Shown here one piece after another: positions 1 to 9,502 of a stretch of DNA of 64,000 bases. The translations under genes and the position numbers were made by a program. The notes beneath the pieces are model-generated. The model did not search any database and was not told where the DNA came from. It worked only from the letters and a program-made list of their open reading frames with translations. Origin of the DNA: an uncultured Phascolarctobacterium sp. (GTDB lineage: Bacteria > Bacillota > Negativicutes > Acidaminococcales > Acidaminococcaceae); NCBI GenBank assembly GCA_949299135.1, contig CASFZG010000012.1, positions 1 to 64,000 of the forward strand. Direction: 5' to 3'. Each line of letters starts with the position of its first letter. Position 1 is the first letter of the stretch.

Positions 1-1
1 C

Positions 2-1234
2 AGCCCCGTGCGTTCGTTCCGCAGCGTCGGCGGCGTTCCGCCGATTATCGCAGGCGGCTGCGGCAGCAAGCTGACCGACATCGACGGCAACGAATACATC
101 GATTACGTTTTAAGCTACGGTCCACTGCTTTTGGGTCATGCTCATCCGGTTGTTACCGAAGCCATTAAAAAGGCCGCCGAAAAAGGCTCGTCCTACGGCG
201 CACCGACGCTGGCTGAAACCGAGCTTGCCAAACTTGTTTGCCGTTTAGTGCCTTCCATGGATATGGTACGCATGGTAAACAGCGGCACTGAAGCAACCAT
301 GAGTTCCTTACGCCTGGCACGCGCTTACACCGGCCGCGACAACATTGTTAAATTCATCGGTTGCTATCACGGCCATCACGACAGTTTGCTTGTAAAAGCA
401 GGCAGCGGCGCAGCAACGCTTGGCGTACCCGACAGCCCGGGCGTGCCGAAAAATGTTGCCGCTAACACCATTACCATTCCGTTCAACGATGAAGCGGCGC
501 TGGAAGAAGTTTTCCGCGCGCAGGGCGAAACCATTGCTGCCGTTATCATGGAACCCACCCCCGGCAACATGGGCCTTGTGCTTCCGAAGGACGGCTACCT
601 CGCCAAAATCCGCGCCATTACCAAAGAATACGGCGCGCTCCTCATCTGCGACGAAGTTATGAGCGGCTTCCGTTCCTGTCAGGGCGGCTCGCAGGCGCTG
701 TACGGCATCAACCCCGATATTACCTGCCTTGGTAAAGTTATCGGCGGCGGCCTGCCGGTAGCTGCTTACGGCGGCAAACGCGAAATTATGGAAAAGGTTG
801 CACCAGTCGGCCCGATGTACCAGGCCGGTACTTTAAGCGGCAATCCGCTGGCTATGGCAGCAGGCATCGCCAACCTTACTTATATGGAAGAACATAATGT
901 GTGCGCCACGCTGGAAAGCCACGCGGCAATCCTCGTCGGCGGGCTGGAACGTGCGGCAGCCAAAGCAGGCGTGCCCGTTCAGTGCCACCGTTTAGGCTCG
1001 ATGTTTACCGTTTTCTTTAACGATAAACCCGTTACCGATTACGCATCGGCCTGCGCCAGTGATTTGGACGCTTTCCGCATTTACTTCCACAGCATGCTGG
1101 AACAGGGCATTTACCTGCCGCCCTCCCAGTTTGAAACCAACTTCACCTCGCTGGCACATACGCCGGACGACATTGCCAAAACCATTGCCGCCGCCGAAAA
1201 AGCCTTCCGTGATGTAGCAGCAAGCAAAAAATAA
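2..1234 (+). CDS. hemL: Glutamate-1-semialdehyde 2,1-aminomutase, 5'-truncated by the window edge
   Basis: PLP-dependent enzyme that converts glutamate-1-semialdehyde to 5-aminolevulinate in C5 haem/corrinoid synthesis. The frame is open from base 2, and the first visible residues ([14 protein letters not shown]) match the conserved segment that normally lies about 20 residues into HemL, so the true start is upstream of the window; the GTG at base 8 is not the start. Visible motifs are the class III aminotransferase core, NSGTEA for phosphate binding, the CDEVMSGFR strand, and the PLP lysine in [13 protein letters not shown] near visible residue 246. A strong terminator follows at once. No other hem genes are in view. 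Confidence 0.95.
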   Translation, partial: SPVRSFRSVGGVPPIIAGGCGSKLTDIDGNEYIDYVLSYGPLLLGHAHPVVTEAIKKAAEKGSSYGAPTLAETELAKLVCRLVPSMDMVRMVNSGTEATMSSLRLARAYTGRDNIVKFIGCYHGHHDSLLVKAGSGAATLGVPDSPGVPKNVAANTITIPFNDEAALEEVFRAQGETIAAVIMEPTPGNMGLVLPKDGYLAKIRAITKEYGALLICDEVMSGFRSCQGGSQALYGINPDITCLGKVIGGGLPVAAYGGKREIMEKVAPVGPMYQAGTLSGNPLAMAAGIANLTYMEEHNVCATLESHAAILVGGLERAAAKAGVPVQCHRLGSMFTVFFNDKPVTDYASACASDLDAFRIYFHSMLEQGIYLPPSQFETNFTSLAHTPDDIAKTIAAAEKAFRDVAASKK

Positions 1235-1247
1235 AACCAAAAAATTA

Positions 1248-1292
1248 AACGCCATCAGGATTAACCTAAAATTATCCCTGATGGCGTTTTTA
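1248..1292 (+). terminator. Intrinsic terminator after hemL
   Basis: A 12-bp stem (AACGCCATCAGG pairing with CCTGATGGCGTT) is followed by a T run. It starts 13 bases after the hemL stop. Confidence 0.85.
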
Positions 1293-1310
1293 TTATCTAT
1301 TTTTTGCATG

Positions 1311-1335
1311 AAAAAAGGACGTGTTGCAGCACGCC
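1311..1335 (-). terminator. Terminator for the exported protein at 1425-1856
   Basis: Read on the minus strand, GGCGTGC pairs with the CACGTCC side of a short hairpin that is followed by six T residues. It lies about 90 bases beyond the stop of the minus-strand gene. Confidence 0.6.
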
Positions 1336-1424
1336 CTGATTTCGTTACCTCATGAGAGATTCGGTTTATTTGTATTATTATAATAAATCCAATCAGTTTT
1401 TTTGTCAAGCAAAGGCTTGTTAAA

Positions 1425-1856
1425 TTATTCTGCGTTTTCCTGTTCTTCTACCTGAAGTGCTGCCAGGCTGAACTCGGTGATTTTTGCGTTTTTATCCAGC
1501 GTGAACACAATGCTTACGGCCGGTTCGCGGTTAAAGGAAGCAATATAAGTCAGTCGGTCGGCTTTGTCAAAGCGTTCAAACGCAAAGAATTTGGTTTCCT
1601 TATGGTTGCCGAATTTTTCCTTAACCTGACGCTGCATAGCGATAAAGGTGTTGACGTTCATGTTTTTGGCAAGATCGGCGCTCATGGCTTTTTCAGCATC
1701 CTTGTAGCCCAGCGTATCGCTGGCAACCAGCGCCGTAATAACCTTCTGCGCCGAATTTTCCGCGCTGTTCAGGGCACTGCTGTTTTCAGTCGCAAAGCAG
1801 CTTGCCGCAAAAGCCAGTGTTAAAAGCGTAGTCAGCAAAACAATAAATTTTTTCAT
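1425..1856 (-). CDS. Small exported protein of unknown function
   Basis: 143 residues. A clear Sec signal peptide is visible (MKKFIVLL, a hydrophobic core, then ASCFA at about residues 18-22). The mature part is alpha/beta-like with a helical first half and a conserved-looking FFAFERFD segment. The overall shape resembles small DUF3887-like periplasmic domains, but I do not recognise the family with confidence. The start is set by a CGGAGGCG ribosome site 6 bases upstream. The M23 gene upstream on the same strand ends 45 bases away, so the two may be co-transcribed. No enzymatic motif is visible. Confidence 0.7.
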   Translation of the reverse strand: MKKFIVLLTTLLTLAFAASCFATENSSALNSAENSAQKVITALVASDTLGYKDAEKAMSADLAKNMNVNTFIAMQRQVKEKFGNHKETKFFAFERFDKADRLTYIASFNREPAVSIVFTLDKNAKITEFSLAALQVEEQENAE

Positions 1857-1901
1857 AAAATCGCCTCCGGTTTAATTTTAATATTTAACCGCTTGCGCGG
1901 A

Positions 1902-2792
1902 TTATTTACTGCTTAACATATACATCGGGTCAACATACTCGCCGACATGCGGACCGGTGCTGTAACCGCTGCTGCCTGCAAAGCCGATAAAATCACCCTT
2001 GCGCACTGCCTGCCCTTCTTCAACGGCAATGCCGCTCATGTGCCCGTAGGCAGTTTCGTAACCGTTGCCGTGGTCAAGTTTAACGTAACGCCCGTAGCCG
2101 CCGTTCCAGCAGGCCATTTCCACCGTGCCTGCCGCAGCTGCATACACCGGCGCGCCAAAATCAACGGCAATGTCGATGCCGGGGTGCCAGTCGTAACCGC
2201 CGCCAATCGGCGCCATGCGCCCGCCGTAATCCGAACTGATTACGCCGCCCTTCGTCGGCCACAAATCTGGAAAAGCATTCAGCGAATTGCTGCGTTTTTC
2301 CATCGCTGCCAACAGCTCCTTCATCGAAGCTTTTTTATCGTCAATCTGCTGTTTGATGTTTTTGTTTTGCACTTCCAGAACGCCAAGCCGCTCTGGCATG
2401 TTCATCCCGGCCGGGCCGCCCTGCCCCATGTATTCCGGCTTCACCGCCGTACTTTCATCCTGCGTTGCCGTGCCCAGCTGCAAGCCTGCTTCCGGGTCGC
2501 GTATCAGCGCGCGGCGCAGACGGCTTTCCAGCGTCGCCATTTCGTTCATGTCGCGCAGCATTTTTTCGTTATCGTCCAAAAGGCTCTGCATGCGCTCCTC
2601 ATATTCCGCCTTATGCGCGCGGTAATCGGCAAATTCCTGCTGCAAGCCGTGGTAACGCATAAACGCATACGCCGCGTAAACGCCAAAGCCCACTGCCGCC
2701 ACAGCCAGCACCGCCGCAGCTTTAAACGCAAGCGCCGGTATTTTGCGCGTTTTGCCTTCCGGCGATGTAAATGTATAAAACTTATCGTTCAT
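1902..2792 (-). CDS. M23-family (LytM) envelope protein, probably catalytically degenerate
   Basis: 296 residues. There is one transmembrane helix at about 23-45, a coiled coil at about 47-160, and a C-terminal LytM/M23 domain from about residue 180. This is the layout of cell-wall hydrolases and hydrolase activators. The first zinc motif is intact (HPGID, His and Asp). The second motif should read H-x-H (GPHLHYE or GPHVHFE) but here reads STGPHVGEYVDP: the second His, a zinc ligand, and about seven following residues are missing in frame. A regulatory, EnvC/NlpD-like role is therefore more likely than peptide cleavage. The gene follows the MurJ-like gene at 12 bases, so the two probably share a transcript. 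Confidence 0.85.
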   Translation of the reverse strand: MNDKFYTFTSPEGKTRKIPALAFKAAAVLAVAAVGFGVYAAYAFMRYHGLQQEFADYRAHKAEYEERMQSLLDDNEKMLRDMNEMATLESRLRRALIRDPEAGLQLGTATQDESTAVKPEYMGQGGPAGMNMPERLGVLEVQNKNIKQQIDDKKASMKELLAAMEKRSNSLNAFPDLWPTKGGVISSDYGGRMAPIGGGYDWHPGIDIAVDFGAPVYAAAAGTVEMACWNGGYGRYVKLDHGNGYETAYGHMSGIAVEEGQAVRKGDFIGFAGSSGYSTGPHVGEYVDPMYMLSSK

Positions 2793-2804
2793 TATTGTTC
2801 CCTC

Positions 2805-4418
2805 TTATTTAAAATAACCAACACGCTGACCCAACGCCAGCACCCTGCGCCCGATGAACGGGATGTCCTCAAGGTCGTCCTTGTTCAAACCGCCGACGCC
2901 CGCCAGCGCAACTGCGTACACCGGCATTGCAACAGCCATTGCCGCAAGGATGGACCATGCGCCCCAACCCGCACCGATAAGCAGCACGCCGTACACCGCC
3001 GCACCCATTGCCGCCGACGCCAGCGCCGGTTTAATAATGCCGCCGATGCTTAACGAATAGTGCGCGTGCTTGTAAATAAACAGCATATTCAGCACCGCCG
3101 CGATACCAAAATCGGCCAGCGTCGCTATGGAAGCGCCGTTAATGCCAAGTTCCGGCTGCGCCGTCAGCACCCAGCTTAAACAAACCTTAACCGCCGCCGC
3201 AAAAATCATGGCGATAACAGGCAGCGCTGTTTTGCCAAGCCCCTGCAAAATGCCGGTGCTTATCTGGTGCAGACCCAAAAGGAAAATGCCAAAACTCATG
3301 GTGCGGATTGCGCCCGCCGCGCCCGGCGCGTTGTAAATCAGCGCCGCCACATCGCCCGCCAGCAAATACAAACCGACGGAACACGGCAGGGTGATAATCA
3401 TCGCCACACGGAAGGCCGTACTGATTTTTGCCTTAATGCCCGCCGCATCTTTGAGCGTGCGCGATTCGGAAATCGCAGGCACAAGGTTTATCGTCATTGC
3501 CGCCGTAAAAATGGTGGCAAGGTTTACCAAAGGCACCGCCATGCCGGTCAGGTAGCCGAACAGCTCCGTCGATTCGCCGACGGAAAAGCCCGCCGCTTCC
3601 AACCGCTGCGGCACAATAAGTAAATCCAGATTGGCAACTACCGGCAGCATCAGGCTTGACATTGATACCGGCAGCGCCAGTTTTAACAATCTTGTAATAA
3701 TCTTGCGGGCACTTTCCGGCTCTTTCGTCATCGCCGCGCCCTGCATTTTATCTTTTAAGCTGCGTTTAAGGCGCGCGTAAAACCACATCAGCACCAGCAG
3801 CGCGCAGAACGCGCCCACGCCTGCACCCATGCTTGCGCCGCCCGCTGCGTATTCCAGCCCGTACGGCATAAACATGTAGGCAAAAACAATCATCGTCACA
3901 ACGCGCATCAGCTGCTCCACCACTTCGGAAGCCGCTGTCGGCGTCATAATCTGCCAGCCCTGCAAATATCCGCGGAAGCTGGCAAGGAAGGTTACAAAAA
4001 ATACCGCCGGCGCCAGCGCGATGATGGAATAATAAGCGCGCGCGTCGCGAATCCAGTGGTTCTCAATCAGCCAGCCTGCGCCGAACCACAGCGCCGAGCT
4101 GAACACCAGGCCGCTTAAAAACAGCAGCCGCAGCGATACGTTGAACACCCTTTTCGCGCCGAAGAAATCGTTCTCCGCCACTTTTTCCGCCGTAATGATG
4201 GAAATAGCCACCGGTATGCCCGCCGACGAAACCGTTATCGCCATCAGGTAAATCGGAAAGCCCATCTGGTACAGCCCGATGCCCTCGCCGCCGAGGATGC
4301 GCGAAAGGATAATCCAGTTCAGCGAGCCGATGATTTTTACCACCATGCTGGAAGCCGTGAGGATTAACGTGCCCTTCAAAAATTTTTTGTTGCCTGTACT
4401 GCCATTATTTTCTGACAT
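2805..4418 (-). CDS. MurJ/SpoVB-type polysaccharide or lipid-linked precursor flippase
   Basis: 537 residues of MOP-superfamily membrane protein with about 14 predicted helices. The N-terminal KGTLILTASSMVVKIIGSL segment and SRILGGEGIGLYQM are typical of the SpoVB/MurJ branch of Firmicutes. It probably flips lipid-linked cell-envelope precursors across the inner membrane. It is first in a two-gene unit with the M23 protein, which fits an envelope role. A promoter with TTGTCA and GATAAT 17 bp apart lies about 40 bases upstream. Whether it is the main lipid II flippase or a paralogue cannot be told from the window. Confidence 0.85.
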   Translation of the reverse strand: MSENNGSTGNKKFLKGTLILTASSMVVKIIGSLNWIILSRILGGEGIGLYQMGFPIYLMAITVSSAGIPVAISIITAEKVAENDFFGAKRVFNVSLRLLFLSGLVFSSALWFGAGWLIENHWIRDARAYYSIIALAPAVFFVTFLASFRGYLQGWQIMTPTAASEVVEQLMRVVTMIVFAYMFMPYGLEYAAGGASMGAGVGAFCALLVLMWFYARLKRSLKDKMQGAAMTKEPESARKIITRLLKLALPVSMSSLMLPVVANLDLLIVPQRLEAAGFSVGESTELFGYLTGMAVPLVNLATIFTAAMTINLVPAISESRTLKDAAGIKAKISTAFRVAMIITLPCSVGLYLLAGDVAALIYNAPGAAGAIRTMSFGIFLLGLHQISTGILQGLGKTALPVIAMIFAAAVKVCLSWVLTAQPELGINGASIATLADFGIAAVLNMLFIYKHAHYSLSIGGIIKPALASAAMGAAVYGVLLIGAGWGAWSILAAMAVAMPVYAVALAGVGGLNKDDLEDIPFIGRRVLALGQRVGYFK

Positions 4419-4455
4419 ACGCGCCGTCCTGTTCTACAAATAAATACTCATTATA

Positions 4456-4484
4456 ATTATCTCTTTAAAAACGTATTTTGACAA
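4456..4484 (-). promoter_or_regulatory. Promoter for the flippase-M23 unit
   Basis: On the minus strand, TTGTCA (4479-4484) and GATAAT (4456-4461) are separated by exactly 17 bp, upstream of the ATG at 4418. Confidence 0.55.
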
Positions 4485-4533
4485 GTCTTTTGCAATTCTT
4501 TTCACAAATTCTTCCGCTTTGGCGGATAGCTTA

Positions 4534-4562
4534 TTGCACTTTGGCCGTTAAATTGCTACAAT
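4534..4562 (+). promoter_or_regulatory. Promoter for the BMP lipoprotein gene
   Basis: TTGCAC (4534-4539), a 17-bp spacer and TACAAT (4557-4562). The -10 box carries the extended TGC element. Confidence 0.65.
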
Positions 4563-4594
4563 TAAATATATAAATTACGGACGGAGGTTAAACG

Positions 4595-5689
4595 ATGAAA
4601 AAATTACTTGCTTGTTCCCTCATCGCCATGCTGGCCTGCGGCGCACTTTTAACAGGCTGCGGCGGCGATAAAAAAGACGAAGCGGCTGCCGGTAAAACCA
4701 AAGCTGCTTTTATTTATGTAAGCTCGGCTAAAGACGGCGGCTATTCCATGTCGCACGAACTGGGCCGCCAGTACGTTGCCAAAAATATGCCGGAAGTACA
4801 GACTTCCTTTATGGAATCCGTACCGGAAGGCGCTGACAGCGAGCGCGTTATTAACCAGCTTGCCGCACAGGGCAACAAAATCATTTTCACTACCAGCTTC
4901 GGCTATATGGACCCGACGATTAACGTCGCCAAAAAATTCCCGGATATCACCTTCCTGCACTGCTCCGGCTTTAAAACCGCAGAAAATGTCGGCACTTACT
5001 TTGGCCGCATGTACGAAGCGCGTTATGTAACCGGCATCGTTGCAGGCAAAACCACAAAAACCAACACCATCGGCTTTGTTGCCGCTTTCCCGATTCCGGA
5101 AGTTATCCGCGCCATCAACGCCTTTACCCTTGGCGTGCAGAGCGTAAACCCGGACGCAACCGTTAAAGTTTTGTGGACCAACACCTGGTACAACCCGACC
5201 ACCGAAAAACAGGCTGCGCTTACGCTGATTGACGCCGGTGCGGACGTTATCGCCCAGCACCAGAACACCCCCGGACCGCAGCAGGCTGCTGAAGAACGCG
5301 GCGTGTACGGCATCGGCTACAACGTAGATATGTCTGCCAACGCACCGAAGGCTTCCCTGACTTCCGCCGTTTGGAACTGGGGCCCGTTCTATGAAAAAAC
5401 CATCAAAGAAGTTGAAGCAGGCACCTGGAAATCCTCCGCTTACTGGGGCGGCATGAAAGATAAAGTTGTCGATATCGCTCCTTACGGCCCGGCCGTATCG
5501 GACGAAACCAAACAGCTGGCTGACGCTGCCAAACAGAACATTATCGACGGCAAGCTGGTTGTCTTCGCAGGCCCGCTGTATGACCAGACCGGCGCAGAAC
5601 GCGTACCGGCAGGCCAGGCGCTCAGCGATAAGGACCTTCTTTCCATCGACTGGTTCGTTAAAGGCGTAGACGGACAGATTAACAAATAA
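4595..5689 (+). CDS. BMP-family ABC transporter substrate-binding lipoprotein (Med-like)
   Basis: 364 residues with a lipobox (LLTGC, Cys at about residue 22), so the protein is expected to be anchored on the outer face of the inner membrane. The rest is a basic-membrane-protein fold of the nucleoside-binding type, with repeated ligand-strand motifs such as FIYVSSAKDGGYS near the start and GADVIAQHQNTPGPQ in the middle. Family members bind purine nucleosides or related ligands for an ABC importer. No permease or ATPase gene of that class is in the window, so it is an orphan here. GGAGG precedes the ATG. A hairpin terminator separates it from the next gene. Confidence 0.9.
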   Translation: MKKLLACSLIAMLACGALLTGCGGDKKDEAAAGKTKAAFIYVSSAKDGGYSMSHELGRQYVAKNMPEVQTSFMESVPEGADSERVINQLAAQGNKIIFTTSFGYMDPTINVAKKFPDITFLHCSGFKTAENVGTYFGRMYEARYVTGIVAGKTTKTNTIGFVAAFPIPEVIRAINAFTLGVQSVNPDATVKVLWTNTWYNPTTEKQAALTLIDAGADVIAQHQNTPGPQQAAEERGVYGIGYNVDMSANAPKASLTSAVWNWGPFYEKTIKEVEAGTWKSSAYWGGMKDKVVDIAPYGPAVSDETKQLADAAKQNIIDGKLVVFAGPLYDQTGAERVPAGQALSDKDLLSIDWFVKGVDGQINK

Positions 5690-5700
5690 TTTTATTTGCA

Positions 5701-5737
5701 GGCGGCTCATGGCAATCCATGTGCCGCTTTTGCTTTA
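5701..5737 (+). terminator. Terminator after the BMP gene
   Basis: GCGGCTCATGG pairs with CCATGTGCCGC (one mismatch) around a CAAT loop, followed by TTTTGCTTT. Confidence 0.65.
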
Positions 5738-5750
5738 AGAGGAACTTACC

Positions 5751-8228
5751 ATGGTTGATAAAATTAAAATCCGCGGCGCGCGCGTACACAATTTAAAAAA
5801 TGTTAACGTAGATGTGCCGCTGAACAAAATCGTCGGCATTGCGGGCGTATCCGGCAGCGGCAAATCATCGCTGGCTTTGGGCGTGCTGTACGCCGAAGGC
5901 TCGCGCCGTTATCTGGAAGCGCTCAGAACCTACACACGCCGACGCATGACGCAGGCCGCCAAAGCGCAGGTTGACGAAGTGCTGTATGTACCGGCGGCGC
6001 TTGCACTGCACCAGCGCCCCGGCGTGCCCGGCATCCGCAGCACCTTCGGCACGGGCACGGAACTGTTAAACAGCCTGCGCCTGATGTTTTCGCGCCTTGC
6101 CAGCCACCGCTGCCCCAACGGGCATTACGTGCCGCCGACGCTTGCCGTCGCTGCCGAGCAGCAGTTAACCTGCCCCACCTGCGGCGCTAAATTCTGGCCA
6201 CCCGGTGCGGAAGAACTGGCGTTCAACAGTCAGGGCGCGTGCCGCACCTGCGACGGTACTGGCATGGTGCGCACCGTTGACCGCAGCACGCTGGTGCCGG
6301 ACGAAAGCCTGAGCATCGACGAAGGCGCAGTTGCCCCGTGGAACTCGCTGATGTGGTCGCTGATGACGGACGTGTGCCGCGCTATGGGCGTGCGCACCGA
6401 CGTGCCCTTCCGCGATTTGACGGATAAGGAAAAGGACATTGTTTATAACGGCCCTGCCGAAAAGAAGCACATTTTTTACAAAGCCAAAAGCAGCAATCAG
6501 GCAGGCGAGCTTGATTTTACCTATTACAACGCTGTGTACACCGTGGAAAACGCGCTGGCCAAAGTTAAGGACGAAAAAGGCATGAAACGCGTGGAAAAAT
6601 TTTTGAAACAGGATGTTTGCCCCGACTGCCACGGCACACGTTTAAGCGAAGCCGCACGCGCGCCGAAACTGCGCGGCATCGGGCTTGACGAAGCCTGCCA
6701 AATGACGCTGACGGAACTCATCAAATGGGTGGACGGCGTGCCGCAAATGCTGCCCGAACCCATGCGCCCCATGGCCAAAAGCATTTGCGAATCGTTCCAG
6801 AGCGTCGCCAAAAGGCTGATGGATTTGGGGCTGGGCTATTTAACGCTCGACCGCGCCAGCAGCACGCTCTCCACCGGCGAACGCCAGCGCATGCAGCTTG
6901 CCCGCGCCGTGCGCAACCGCACCACCGGCGTGCTGTACGTTCTGGACGAGCCCTCCATCGGGCTGCACCCCTCCAACATCGTCGGGCTTACCGGCGTTAT
7001 GCACGATTTAATCGCCGACGGCAACTCCGTCCTGCTCGTCGACCATGACACGCAAATTTTAAAAGCGGCGGACTGGCTTATTGAAATGGGGCCGGAAGCA
7101 GGCGCAAACGGCGGCCGCGTTATCGCGGAAGGAAGTATCGGCGATATTGCCGCCGACAAAAATTCCAAAATCGGCCCGTTTTTATCCGCCGGGGCGGATT
7201 TACACGTGCCCCCGCAGACACCGGCAGAGGAAATGTTCAGCGAAGGGCGCATCCACCTTGCCACCGGCGCCATCCACACCGTTAAACCGCTGGAAGTTGA
7301 CATACCCAAAGGCAGGCTGACGGTTGTAACCGGCGTCAGCGGCAGCGGCAAAACTACGCTGATTTTGGAAAGCCTTGTGCCTGGGCTGACCGCTGCCATA
7401 AACGGCGCTAAACTGCCGGAACACGTGCTGGCGGCAGAAGCCGACGGCATTAAAAACGTAAAACTGATTGACGCCACGCCGATTGGCATTAACGTGCGCT
7501 CCACCGTTGCCACCTACGCCAACGTACACGACGAGCTGCGCAAAATTTTTGCCCGCACCGCCGCTGCAAAAGCGCTGGGCTTTAAGGCAGGCGACTTTTC
7601 GTACAACACCGGCAAACTGCGCTGCCCCACCTGCGACGGCACCGGCGTTATAAACCTTGACGTACAATTTTTGCCGGATGTGCAAATACCCTGCCCGGAC
7701 TGCCGCGGCAGCCGCTACGGCAAAGACGCGGGCAAGGTTGCCTACACCAATAACGCAGGCAAGGCTTACACCCTGCCCGATTTGATGGACATGGACATTA
7801 CCACCGCCCTTACCGCCTGCGCGGATTTAAAACTGGTACGCCAGCGTTTGCAGGTTTTGCAGGATTTGGGGCTGGGTTATTTAACGCTGGGCGAAGAAAC
7901 GCCGAGCCTTTCCGGCGGCGAAGCGCAGCGGCTGAAACTTGCCAGCGAAATGGGCAAAACGCAGAGCGACGCCGTCTTTATCTTCGACGAACCGACCATC
8001 GGCCTGCACCCGCTGGATGTGCGCACACTGCTCGGCGTGTTCCAGACGCTGATTAACAGCGGCGCAACTGTTATCGTCATCGAACACGACCTTGACGTTA
8101 TCCGCAATGCTGATTACATCATCGACATGGGCCCGGGCGGCGGCGAAGAAGGCGGGCGCATTGTCGCCACCGGCACGCCGCAGCAGATTAAAGCCACCCC
8201 CGCCAGCATCACCGGCAGGTTTATTTAA
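5751..8228 (+). CDS. UvrA paralogue (UvrA2-like excinuclease ABC subunit A)
   Basis: 825 residues, shorter than canonical UvrA (about 940). Two ABC ATPase modules are visible: Walker A GVSGSGKSS near residue 30 with signature LSTGERQRM, and GVSGSGKTT near residue 530 with signature LSGGEAQRL. CxxC zinc-binding pairs are present (CPTCGAKF, CRTCDGTGM, CPDCHGTRL, CPTCDGTGV, CPDCRGSRY). UvrA2-type proteins act in DNA damage tolerance or drug resistance and usually lack much of the UvrB-binding region; the shorter length agrees. No uvrB or uvrC is nearby. The ATG follows AGAGGAA. Class assignment comes from length and layout only. Confidence 0.85.
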   Translation: MVDKIKIRGARVHNLKNVNVDVPLNKIVGIAGVSGSGKSSLALGVLYAEGSRRYLEALRTYTRRRMTQAAKAQVDEVLYVPAALALHQRPGVPGIRSTFGTGTELLNSLRLMFSRLASHRCPNGHYVPPTLAVAAEQQLTCPTCGAKFWPPGAEELAFNSQGACRTCDGTGMVRTVDRSTLVPDESLSIDEGAVAPWNSLMWSLMTDVCRAMGVRTDVPFRDLTDKEKDIVYNGPAEKKHIFYKAKSSNQAGELDFTYYNAVYTVENALAKVKDEKGMKRVEKFLKQDVCPDCHGTRLSEAARAPKLRGIGLDEACQMTLTELIKWVDGVPQMLPEPMRPMAKSICESFQSVAKRLMDLGLGYLTLDRASSTLSTGERQRMQLARAVRNRTTGVLYVLDEPSIGLHPSNIVGLTGVMHDLIADGNSVLLVDHDTQILKAADWLIEMGPEAGANGGRVIAEGSIGDIAADKNSKIGPFLSAGADLHVPPQTPAEEMFSEGRIHLATGAIHTVKPLEVDIPKGRLTVVTGVSGSGKTTLILESLVPGLTAAINGAKLPEHVLAAEADGIKNVKLIDATPIGINVRSTVATYANVHDELRKIFARTAAAKALGFKAGDFSYNTGKLRCPTCDGTGVINLDVQFLPDVQIPCPDCRGSRYGKDAGKVAYTNNAGKAYTLPDLMDMDITTALTACADLKLVRQRLQVLQDLGLGYLTLGEETPSLSGGEAQRLKLASEMGKTQSDAVFIFDEPTIGLHPLDVRTLLGVFQTLINSGATVIVIEHDLDVIRNADYIIDMGPGGGEEGGRIVATGTPQQIKATPASITGRFI

Positions 8229-8245
8229 AATAACAGTATTTGTGC

Positions 8246-8251
8246 TATAAT
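8246..8251 (+). promoter_or_regulatory. Extended -10 promoter of the PhzF-like gene
   Basis: TATAAT is preceded by TGC (extended -10). The -35 region is weak (TTTAAA at 8224). It lies 32 bases before the ATG. Confidence 0.5.
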
Positions 8252-8282
8252 GATATTATAAAATTTTTTGGAGGGGATATTT

Positions 8283-9059
8283 ATGAAACAATACGTTGTA
8301 GATGCTTTTACCGATAAGGTTTTCAGCGGCAACCCTGCCGCCGTATGTCTGCCGGATGAATGGCCGGAAGACAACCTTTTACAAAGTATAGCTATTGAAA
8401 ATAATTTATCCGAAACCGCTTTTGCCGTTAAAGAAGCAGACGGACGCTACCGCCTGCGTTGGTTTACCCCCGGCGGAGAGATTGACCTGTGCGGACACGC
8501 CACGCTGGCAACAGCTTATGTCATTACCACTTTTGTGGAGCCTGCCTGCACTCGTGTGGAATTTAACACCTTAAGCGGCGTGCTGACAGTTACAAAAGAA
8601 GGGAATTTATTTGCAATGGACTTCCCCGCTTACAAACTGCAAAAGGTAGAAGTTACGGACACTATGGCGGAAGTGCTTGGCGCACGCCCCACAGAAGCCT
8701 ACGTTGCCCGTGATTTAGTTTGCGTGTTTGATGATGAAGAAACCGTACGCAAAATGCAGCCTGATTTTGCCAAAATGATTGAGCTTGACGGCTTACTTGT
8801 AAACGTTACTGCACCCGGCAAAGAATTTGACTGTGTTTCCCGCTCCTTTGCACCCAAACTGAATGTTGCCGAAGACCCTGTGTGCGGCAGCGGACATTGC
8901 CATATTTTGCCATACTGGCAGGCAAAGCTTAGCAAAAATGAACTGGTTGCTTATCAGGCATCACGCCGCGGCGGAATTATTTACGCACAGCTTGCTGACG
9001 GACGCTGCTGCTTAAAAGGTAAAGCCGCCCTGTTTGCAAAAGCAGAAATTTACATTTAA
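8283..9059 (+). CDS. PhzF-family isomerase/epimerase
   Basis: 258 residues of the diaminopimelate-epimerase-like fold. The catalytic glutamate of the family lies in NNLSETAFAV near residue 45. The CGHATLATA and EDPVCGSGHCH loops, which cradle the substrate carboxylate, are both present. Physiological substrates of most bacterial PhzF proteins are unknown. An upstream TTG at 8268 is in frame, but GGAGGGG sits 7 bases before the ATG at 8283 and the family begins MKQYVVDAF, so 8283 is used. It is monocistronic: its own promoter precedes it and a terminator follows. Confidence 0.85.
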   Translation: MKQYVVDAFTDKVFSGNPAAVCLPDEWPEDNLLQSIAIENNLSETAFAVKEADGRYRLRWFTPGGEIDLCGHATLATAYVITTFVEPACTRVEFNTLSGVLTVTKEGNLFAMDFPAYKLQKVEVTDTMAEVLGARPTEAYVARDLVCVFDDEETVRKMQPDFAKMIELDGLLVNVTAPGKEFDCVSRSFAPKLNVAEDPVCGSGHCHILPYWQAKLSKNELVAYQASRRGGIIYAQLADGRCCLKGKAALFAKAEIYI

Positions 9060-9071
9060 CTACCAAAATAC

Positions 9072-9115
9072 AAAAACTGCTGTCTGAACTTTAACCTTCA
9101 GACAGCAGTTTTTTA
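9072..9115. terminator. Bidirectional terminator between the PhzF-like gene and panD; copy 1 of a dispersed hairpin
   Basis: A 16-bp arm AAAACTGCTGTCTGAA and its complement flank an 8-base loop, with A and T runs on both sides, so it can serve both convergent genes. The same 43-bp sequence with one change recurs at 12353-12395. Confidence 0.85.
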
Positions 9116-9118
9116 ATT

Positions 9119-9502
9119 TCATCCTATTTCTCTTTCCATCTCTGTGCCGCGCACCTTCATGGGTTTGTTGTTTTCGTCAACCATTACAACTTTTGGCACA
9201 AGGCTCAATGCCTCCTGCTCCGTCATCTGCGCGTAAGCCATAATAATAACCTTGTCGCCCGGCTGCACAAGGCGTGCCGCCGCACCGTTAAGGCAAATTA
9301 CGCCGCTGCCCGGCGCACCCGCAATGGTGTAAGTTTCAAGGCGCGAGCCGCTGTTGTTATCAACAATCTGCACGCGCTCACCCGGCAAAATGCCTGCCAG
9401 CTGCATTAAATCGCTGTCGATGGTAACGCTGCCCATGTATTCAAGGTTGGCTTCCGTAACGGTGGCGCGGTGGATTTTGCCGTGCATCATTGTGTAAAGC
9501 AT
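9119..9502 (-). CDS. panD: Aspartate 1-decarboxylase
   Basis: 127 residues, the usual length. It makes beta-alanine from L-aspartate for pantothenate synthesis. The self-cleavage site that generates the pyruvoyl cofactor is visible as GSVT at about residues 24-27, within [12 protein letters not shown]. It is the last gene of the operon, and its start codon directly abuts the panC stop. The Negativicutes-type enzyme should be a cytoplasmic tetramer. Confidence 0.95.
   Translation of the reverse strand: MLYTMMHGKIHRATVTEANLEYMGSVTIDSDLMQLAGILPGERVQIVDNNSGSRLETYTIAGAPGSGVICLNGAAARLVQPGDKVIIMAYAQMTEQEALSLVPKVVMVDENNKPMKVRGTEMEREIG

Noticed and set aside
1947-3053. Long open antisense frame opposite the M23/flippase genes (and similar frames opposite BMP at 4649-5710 and metG at 45849-46946)
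   Set aside because: Codon bias of the real gene leaves the opposite strand open; the products are Arg/His- or Phe-rich without domains and have no ribosome site.
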